A stretch of DNA of 64,000 nucleotides, from positions 1,922,001 through 1,986,000 of the forward strand of contig NZ_CP171843.1 in assembly GCF_048020265.1 (NCBI RefSeq). The letters run 5' to 3'. The position numbers and the translations under genes were made by a program. The notes beneath the pieces were generated by a model, which did no database searches, was not told where the DNA came from, and was given only the letters and a program-made list of their open reading frames with translations. Below are positions 53,701-62,700 of the stretch, in pieces (position 1 is the first letter of the stretch; the number at the start of each line of letters is the position of its first letter). Source of the DNA: Limnohabitans_A sp048020265 (lineage in GTDB: Bacteria > Pseudomonadota > Gammaproteobacteria > Burkholderiales > Burkholderiaceae_C).

Positions 53701-56700
53701 CGCCAAGACGGATCTGGCCGTTGGAGAACAGCATGTCGTTCATGCCATCCCCATTGAAGTCACCTACACCACGCACTTGGCCCGTGAGGGTTGTGCCGTC
53801 TGATGCGGCCAGCGATGTGAGCGCCAGGGTGTCGGTGGTATCCCAGGTGCTGCGGCCATACAGCACGAAGGCCGGGGTCGGGTCGTTGCTGGTGGCGGTG
53901 GTCGCGAATGCCAGGGGCGCGGTGTTCTGGTCGCGCGCGTTGCGCTGGGTGTTGAAGGTGTCCAGCCAGTAGGGTTCGACGTTGTCGATCGTGATGTCGT
54001 CAATGCCGTCCCCGTTGATGTCCCCCACCAAACGGATGCTTTCGGCCTGTACCTTGCCGCGGTCAATGGTGAAGCCGTCAGTGGTGACGCCTGCCGCATT
54101 GATGGCGCTGAGGTTAATCACAGCGCTGCCGCTGGTGCGGCCAAATATCACAAAGGTTTTGCCGGGCAGGCTGTCCGGGCTGGAAACGACCATGTCGGCA
54201 ATGCCATCGCCGTTGATATCTCCCCCACCATATACTTCAACCCCAACTGACAGATAAGCAGGTGCCGGATAGGAAGGGTTGTTGTTGTATGAGAAGGTGC
54301 TCCAGACGGTGCCCGGTGCAACGATCATGAAGCCTTGTGTGTTGCTGACGCCGGTAAAGCTGGAGAGATCCACTTCGCCCACACCAGGTTTGCCGTAGAC
54401 CACATAGGCGGCCTGAGTGCCGTTCTTGAGCTGGCCCATGACACCGATGTCGTCGTAGCCGTCCCCATTCACGTCGCCCACAGTCACCAGTTTTTGGCCG
54501 GTGAACTCACTGGCAGAGCGGCCGTCGATCTGGAAGCCGTCAGACACGCTAGCCAAGTTGAACAGCGGCTGATCGTAAACTACGTTCACGTTCACTGGCT
54601 TGGTGCCCGAAGTGTTGCCACTGCTGACGCTAGTGATGGTGGCATTGACCGAGATGGTGCCGTAACCGGCTTCAGCAATGGTTGCAGTTGGCACCGTTAC
54701 GTCGATGTAGCCAGCCGTAATCTGGGCGCTGGTGAGCTTGGTGGTTAACTCAAAGCTCTGGTTGCCCCAATTGACGGTGATGGTGTCGCCCACCTGGGTA
54801 CCAGTGGGATTGCTGGCCGTTTTGAGTGCTGGCAGCTGGAGGCGTACTACCGTGCCTGGAGATGAACCGCCCGACCAGAATTCTGAGTAGTACAGTGCGT
54901 TGTCTTGCCCGTAACTTGATAAGGTCGTACCGTTAGTCTGGAAAGCCGTGAGGTTTTTGTCGTAAACCGCTTCCTGGATGCCGTTGATGTTGCTGCTGCC
55001 GGTGGCGCCGGTGGTGGCGTTGATAGCTGGCGCTGCGGGCACGATGAAATCTACCGTGGCCGCAACGGCGGCGCCGGTGGAAATGGTGCTGCCGCTTGGG
55101 CCGCTGAGTAGCGTGGGTCTGACGTTGAGCGTCTCGCGTGTGCCGGCGGCTGTGGCTGCCTGCAGAGTCGACTTGGGCACCACGATGTCGATGTAGCCGG
55201 CTGCGATGTTGCCAGCAGTCAGTATCGGTGACTGAGTGGCGGTCTGCGTGTCCCACTGGACACTGACCACTTGGCCAGCCTGGGCACCGGTGCCTACCAG
55301 ATTGACGCGGACAGTAGTGCCATCGCTAGCCTCGCCCACGTTGAGCACGGCGCCGCCGGAGCTGCTGCTGCCCCAGACTTCGTTGGTCCAGCTTTGGCCT
55401 GTGGGTGCGGTGATGATGGACGGTGGTGCGACGATGACGAGTTCGCCACTGCTGATGTCGCTGCGGGTGATGCCACCAGCGGTGCTGCTGACGTCGACGT
55501 TGTAAGTTAGCGGCGCCGTGGTGGGCTGAGTCAGCACACCTGCCGACACAGCCAGACTCCAGGTACCGGTAGTGGTGTTATAGGTCAGACCCGTCGGGCT
55601 GCTGGTGCCGCCGACAGTCAGTGTGTAAGTTGCCAGCGTGGTGCCCGTCGAATTTTTGAGTACCACGGTCAGGGCGTCACCAACGGCCAGGTTTTCTGCG
55701 GCGCTGTTGACGATTTTTTGAGCGACACCAGTGATGGTGGGCGTGGTGCTGCCGGTGGTCTGGCTGACCACGGTGGGCACGTCGGGCGGCGCGATGTTGA
55801 CCGTGAGGCCGTTGTTCACGTCGGTGCCGGTGTTACCGGCCAGGTCGGTGACGCTGGCCGTCAGGGTGTAGGTGCTGCCGTGGTTGAGCAGTTTGGCATC
55901 GGCATCGGTAGCGGTGACCGACCAGGTGCCGCCGCTGGCGGTGGTGGTGTAGGTTTTGCCGTTGAGGGTGACGGTTACGGTGCGGCCATCGGCGGCGTCG
56001 GTGGTGCCGCTGATCACAGGCGGTGTCTTGACGCTGGTATCGAAGGTGAAGCCGTTGGTGGCATTGGCGTCCAGAGTAAAGCCGCGTTTGGTCAGGTCGA
56101 AGGTGCCGTTGACCGGTGCGGGGGTGCCGCTGTCGTTGTCCACGTCGTCACCCGCCACGCTGGTGATGGTGATGACGGGAGCAGTGGTGTCGACCGCCAG
56201 GGTGTCGGTGTCGGAGTTGACCACGCCCGTGGGGCTGGTGACGCTGGCGGTGACGGTGTAGCTGCCGTCGGGCAGTGCGCCAGAGGTACCGAAGGTGCCG
56301 CTGGTGGGCACGGCCGTGGCGGTGTCGATGCTGAAGTTGCCACTGCTGTCGGGCAGCACGGTGTAGGTGGCGCCGCCCACGGTGACGGTGACTGGCGTGT
56401 TGGCCAGGTCGCCCACGCCGGCCACCTGGCCGGTGATGACAGGGGTGGTGTCGTTGGTGTAGGTGGTGCCGTTGGGGCTGGTCAGCGCCACGGTCAGGCT
56501 GGTGGTGTCGATGCGCAGTTCGTTGGTGGTGGCGTCACTGGTGGCGTTGCCAGCGGCGTCGGTGACCGTTGCCGTGACGGGGTAGCGGCCGTCGGGGAAG
56601 GTGCCGAGCGTGCCGCTGGTGGGCACGGCCACGCCAGTGTCCACGCTCCAGGCGCCGGTGCCGCTGTTGTAGCCGATGCCGGTGGGCTGTGTGGTGGCGG

Positions 56701-59700
56701 CCGGGTCGATGGTGTAGGTGGCGCCGTTGACGGTGACCGTGAGTTTTTCTCCGGCGGCCAGAGTGGCGGTGCCAGAGATGGTGGGGGTGGTGTCGTCGGT
56801 CAAACGGCTCGCCACAGTGGGCGCTGCCGGTGCGATTGAGTCGATGACGACAGGCACGGGGGTCTTGGTGCTTTCGTTGCCGGCCGGGTCGGTGGCACTG
56901 ACTTGCAGGTTTTGCGTGCCGTCGGCGAGTTGGCTGGTGGGCGTGATGGCCCAAGTGCCATTGGCAGCGACCACGGCTGTGCCCAGCACGGTGGTGCCGT
57001 TGGCGGCGTACAGGGTGATGGTGTCGCCGGGCGTGGCGCCGCTTCCTTGAATGGTGGGCGTGTTGTCGCTGGTGATGTTGTCGGCCAGCGAGCCGCTGTT
57101 GCTGGCGTCGGCCAGCACGGCGGCAGGCGCAGCAGGAGCGGCGGTGTCGATGTTGACGGCCAGCGCCGGGCTGGCGGTGCTGGTGTTGCCGGCCAGGTCG
57201 GTGTAGGCGTAGCTGATGCTGTATGCGCCATCGGTCAGGGCCGTGGTGGGCGTGAGGACGGTGTTGCCGCTGCCGTCGGTGGTGACGGTGGCGGGCACTT
57301 GCACGCCGTCGACCAGCAGCACCGGGGTGCTGCCAGCGGGCACGGGGCCGATGTTGAAGTCGGGCGTGGCGTCGCTGGTCAGGTTGTCGGTGGAGCTGGT
57401 GCCCTTGTCGGTGGCCGCGGTCATGTCGGGCGCGTTGGTAGGCGCAGCCGGGGCTGTGGTGTCGATGATCACCGGCAGCGGGTCGCTGGCCGGGCTGGTG
57501 TTGCCTGCCACGTCCACCACCTGGATGGCGATGTCGTGCTCGCCTTCGGGCAGCGGTGCGTTGGGCGTGATGGCGCCAGTGGCTGGGTCGTAGGTGGCGG
57601 CCACGGGTGCGCCGTCGACCAGCAGGATGACGTTGGCGACTTGGGGGTCGTTGACGATGCCGGTGTCAAAGGTGGGTGTGGTGTCGCTGGTGGTGTCGTC
57701 TTCGTCGTCAGCGCCAGTGTCGCTGGCAGCCTGAAGGTCGGGCGTGGCGGGTTTGGCCGGTGCTGTGGTGTCGATGGTGATGGGCAGCGACGGGCTTTGC
57801 GCCCCGGGGTTGCCAGCAGCATCGGTGAAGGCGTAGGTGATGTCGTGCGGGCCGTCCGCCAGCGGGGTGTTGGGCGTGAGGGTGCCGGTAGCCGGGTCGT
57901 AGGTGGCGGGCACTTGCACGCCGCCCACAAACAGCACTGCCGACACCGTGCCCTCGGGCAAGGCACCAATGGTGAACGCGGGTTTGGGGTTGGCGGTGTT
58001 GTTGTCGGTGTTGCTGCTGCCGGTGTCGGTGCCAGCGGTCATGTCGGGCGCGGTGGCCGGTGCGGACGGACCTGTGGTGTCGATGGTGATGGGCAGCTCG
58101 TCGCTAGGCTCGCTGGTGTTGCCGGCTTTGTCGGAGGCCGTAGCCGTGAAGTTATGCAGTCCTTCGGTCAATGGCGTGGTCAGCGTGGCTGTCCAGGTGC
58201 CGTCAGCAGCAACCACGGCGGTGCCCACCGGGGTGGCGCCGTCGAAAATCGTGATGGTGCTGCCCGCCTCGCCAGTGCCAGTGAGCGTGGGCGTGGTGTC
58301 GTTGGTCAGGTCATCGCTGTTGCTGACGCCGGTGTCACTGGTTGCTTCGAGGTCGATGGTCGGAGCAGCAGGCGGCTGGGCGTCCACCGTGGCCGTGGCA
58401 CTCTTCAGCGGGTTGCTGGTGTCGGAGGCCTTGATGTCGGTATCGTCAGCCAAGGGGGTGCCGGGTTGGGCGCTCCAGGTGCCGTTGAGGCCGACGGTGA
58501 CAACGATGGGATCGCCGTCAGCATCCAAGATGGGGGTGCCATCGGCCAGCGTCAGTGCAAGCTCTTGGCCAGGTGCACCGGTGCCGGTGATCGTGCTGCC
58601 GTTGGTTGGGTTGATCTGCGGCATCGAGGCATCGACCGTCTCGCCGTCAGCAGGGCTGACGTTGCCAGCCACGTCAGTCTGAGTGGCGCTGAGCGCAGTG
58701 CCGTCAGTGAGCGGCGTGGTGGGCGTAAGGCTCCAGCTGCCGTCGGCGGCGACAGTGGCGGTGCCGAGGGTGGTCGTGCCATCGGTCAGCGTGACCGTGG
58801 CACCGGGCTCACCTGTGCCGCTTATGACAACGCCGTTGGTGGGGCTGATGACCGGCGCGGCCACGGCAATGTCGATGACCAAAGGCAGTGGTGTGGCAGG
58901 GCTGGTGTTGCCCGCCGGGTCGGTGGCCTTGACGCTGAGGGCTTGCGGTCCATCGGCCAGGGCGGTGGTGGGTGTGATGCTCCAGGTGCCGTCTTGCGCC
59001 ACAGTGGCGGTGCCCAGCGGCGTGGTGCCGTCAGCGGCGTACAGCGTGATGGTGTCGCCGGGCGTGGCGCCGTTGCCGGTGATCTCAGGCGTGTTGTCGT
59101 TGGTGACGTTGTCGGTGGTCAGGCCGCTGTTGCTGCCAAGCGCAAGCGCAGCCGCAGGTGCGGTGGGCGCCGAGGTATCGACCATGAAAGCCATGCCGGT
59201 GCTGGTGGTGCTGTTTCCAGCGGCGTCGGTCACTTTGATGGAGGGTGTAAAGCTGCCGTCAGGGAGTGCCGTGGTGAGCTCAACGCTCCAGTCTCCAGTG
59301 GTGGGGTCAGCCGTGGTGGTGTAGCTGACGCCGTTGACGGTGACTTGCACAGTGGCACCCTTTTCTGCCGCGCCGCTCAGGATGGGCTTGTTGTCGGCTG
59401 TGAGGTTGTCCTGCGCAGTTCCGCCCAGGGTGTCGCTGGTAGCGGACAAGCCACCAGTGCCATCGGCCGGCGCGCTCTTGTCGACCGTGAAGCTGCCGGT
59501 GCTGGCCGGGCTGGTGTTGCCGGCCGGGTCGGTGATGGTGGCGCTGAGGTTGTAGGTGCCGTCCACCGGGATACTGGCCGAGGGGACCAGCACGCTCGCG
59601 GTGCCGGCGGTGATGTCGGCAGCGGTGACGGTGTAGCTGATGGCGATGGGCGCGTTGGTGGTCGGATCGTCCACCGTGAGGGTGATGACGTCGCCGGCCT

Positions 59701-62700
59701 GCACGGCGTTGGCACCGGTGGTGGTGAGCGGCACAGAGACCGGCACGCTGCCGCCCGAGACGACTTCGGCCGCGTTGACGCCGCCGTTGGTGTTTTCGGG
59801 CACGGCCAGGGCGCCGGGGGTAGCCGGTGCGGTGGTGTCGAGCGTGAAGCTGCCCGCAGCGGCCGCACTGGTGTTGCCAGCGGCGTCGGTGAGGGTGGTG
59901 CTGGTGGTCCAGGCACCGTCTTGCGTGAGGTGGGTGCTGGCGATGTTTTGGCTGATGCTGCCTGTGCTGATGTCGCCCGAGGTGAGGACGGTGGTCAACG
60001 TGAGCGTGGTGCCATCGGGCTGGGTGACCACGGTGATGACGGTGTCGCCCGCCTGCGCGCCTGCGGGCAGCGTGGTGACGATGGGTGTGCCGCCGCTGCT
60101 GGCGGCTTCGGTGGCGTTGACGCTGTTGGGCGCTTCGGTCAGCGAGACGGTGGGCGCTGCGGTGGCTGTGGCGTCTACCGTGAAGGGCGTGCCGTTGGTG
60201 GTGACGGTGTTGCCTGCCGCATCGGTGACCTTGATGCTGGGGGTGTAGCTGCCGTCGGCCAGGGTGTTGGTGGCCGGAATGCTCCAGGCACCGTCGCTGC
60301 CCGCTGTGGTGGTGTAGGTGACGCCGCCGACAGTCACTTCAACCGCTGCACCGGGCTCGGCCGTGCCACTGAGTGCGGGGGTGGTGTCGTTGGTTTTGTT
60401 GTCGCCCAGCGTGCCGGTGTCGCTGGCGCTGGCCAGCCCCCCGGTGGGGTTAGCGATGCCGGTGTCGATGGTGACGGGCACGGTGGTAGGCGCGCTGACG
60501 TTGCCGGCCGGGTCGGTGGCGGTGACGGTCAGGTTTTGCGGGCCTTCGGCCAGCGGCAGGCTGGGCGTGATGCTCCAGCTGCCGTCAGGCGCGACGGTGA
60601 CGGTGCCGAGCACGTCGCCATTGGGTGCCTTGAGGGTGATGGTGTCGCCGGGCGTGGCCCCTGCCCCGCTGATGTCGGGGGTGGTGTCGCGGGTGATGTT
60701 GTCGGTGTTGCTGCTGCCGGTGTCGCTGGCTGCGGCCACGTCGGCCGCAGGCGCTGCCGGGGGCATGGCGTCGACGGTTTCGGTGTCGTAGGCGGTGACG
60801 GTCTCGCCGTTGGTCTTGGTGGCGGTTTGTGTGGCTTTGACCACAGCGCCGTCGGCCAGGGCGGCGCCAGGGGTGGCGCTCCAGGTGCCGTCGGGTTGCA
60901 CGGTGACGGTGAGCGGTGCGCCGCCGGCGTCGCGCAGCACGGTGCCGTCGGCCAGGGTGAGCGCGATGGTGGCGCCGGGCTCGCCGGTGCCGTTGACGGC
61001 AGAGCCGTTGGCCTGCGCGATGACCGGGGCGTCGGGCAGCGTGGTGTCGACCGTTTCGGTGTCGGGGGCGCTGACATTGCCGGCCGGGTCGGCCTGGGTG
61101 GCGGTCAGCACGGTGCCGTTGGGCACATCGGTGGCGGGGTCCAGGCTCCAGGTGCCGTCGGCGGCCACGGTGGCGGTGCCGATGACGTTGTTGGCCGCGT
61201 CTTTGACGGTGACCAAGGCACCCGGCTCGCCGCTGCCGGTGATGAGGGTGCCGTTGGTGGGCGCGATGACCGGTGCGGCTGGCGGCGTGGCGTCGACCGC
61301 GAAGGTAGTGCCGTTGGCGGTGATGCTGTTGCCGGCGGGGTCGGTGGCGGTGATGACGGGGGTGTAGCTGCCGTCGGCCAGGGCCGGTGCGGCTGCGCTG
61401 GCGCCTGTTGGGATGGCGGTGGCCAGGTCGATGGACCAGTCTCCGTCGGCGTCGGCGGTGGTGGTGTAGGTCAGGCCGTTGATGAGGACGCTGATGGCGG
61501 CGTTGGCGTCAGCCGTGCCGCTGATCTCGGGGGTGTTGTCCCGGGTCAGGTTGTCACCCAAAGTGCCGGTGTCGCTGGCTGTGGCCAGAGCACCAGTGGG
61601 GGTGCCAGCCGTGGTGTCGATGGTCACGGGCACGCTGGTGGCCGGGCCGGTGTTGCCTTGCGGGTCGGTGGCGGTGACGGCGAGGTTCTGCGTGCCGTCG
61701 GGCAGCGATGTGGTGGGCGTGATGCTCCAGCTGCCGTCGGCGGCGACCACGGCGGTGCCGAGGGTGACGCCGGCCGCGTCCTTGAGGGTGATGGTGTCAC
61801 CGGGCATGGCGCCACCACCGGTGATGGTGGGGGTGTTGTCGCTGGTGTTGTTGTCGGTGTTGCTGGTGCCGGTGTCGCTGACGGCGGCCACGTCGGCGGC
61901 CGGGGCGGCAGGCACGGTGGTGTCGACAGTCACCGGCACAGTGGTGGGCGCGCTTTCGTTGCCAGCCGGGTCGGTGGCGGTGACTTCGAGCGGGTTCAGG
62001 CCCTCTGCCAGGGCGGCATTGGGCGTGATGGCCCAGTTGCCCTCTTCGTCGACTTGGGCGGTACCCAGCACGGTGGTGCCATCGGGCGCGTACAGGGTCA
62101 TGGTGTCGCCAGGGGTGGCGCCGCTGCCGCTGATGACGGGACGGGTGACTCGGGTGATGCTGTCACCGGCAATGCCGCTGTCGCTGGCCGGGTCGAGGAT
62201 GGCAGCCGGTGCAGCAGGTGCCATCGTGTCGATGGTCACGGGCACGGTGGTGGGGGCGCTGGTGTTGCCAGCAGGGTCGGTGGCGGTGACGCGGAGGTCT
62301 TGCTCGCCATCGGGCAGCGCGGCGGTGGGCGTGATGGCCCAGTCGCCGTTGCTGTCGACCACGGCGGTGCCGAGCACTTTGCCGTTGGCGTCCTGGAGGG
62401 TGATGGTGTCACCGGGCGTAGCTCCTGCCCCAGTGATGGTGGGTGTGTTGTCGCTGGTGATGTTGTCGTCGCTGTCTGCGCCGGTGTCGCTGAGCGTGGC
62501 CACGTCGGCGGCGGGGGCTGCGGGGGCGGTGGTGTCGATCTCAACGGGGAGAGCGCTGCTGGCCGCGCTGGTGTTGCCCGCTTTGTCGGTGGCGGTGGCA
62601 GTCAGGTTGTGCGTGCCATTCGTCAAGGTGGATAGCGTGGCCGTCCAGGTGCCGTCAGCGGCCACGATGGCAGTGCCCACCAAGGTGGTGCCGTCATAAA

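Noticed and set aside
56903..62635. 1,910-codon open frame on the plus strand, rich in Gly, Val, Arg and Asp
   Set aside because: It lies exactly antisense to the Ig-repeat array and its periodicity mirrors those repeats; it has no recognisable domain. It is a shadow of codon bias in the adhesin gene.
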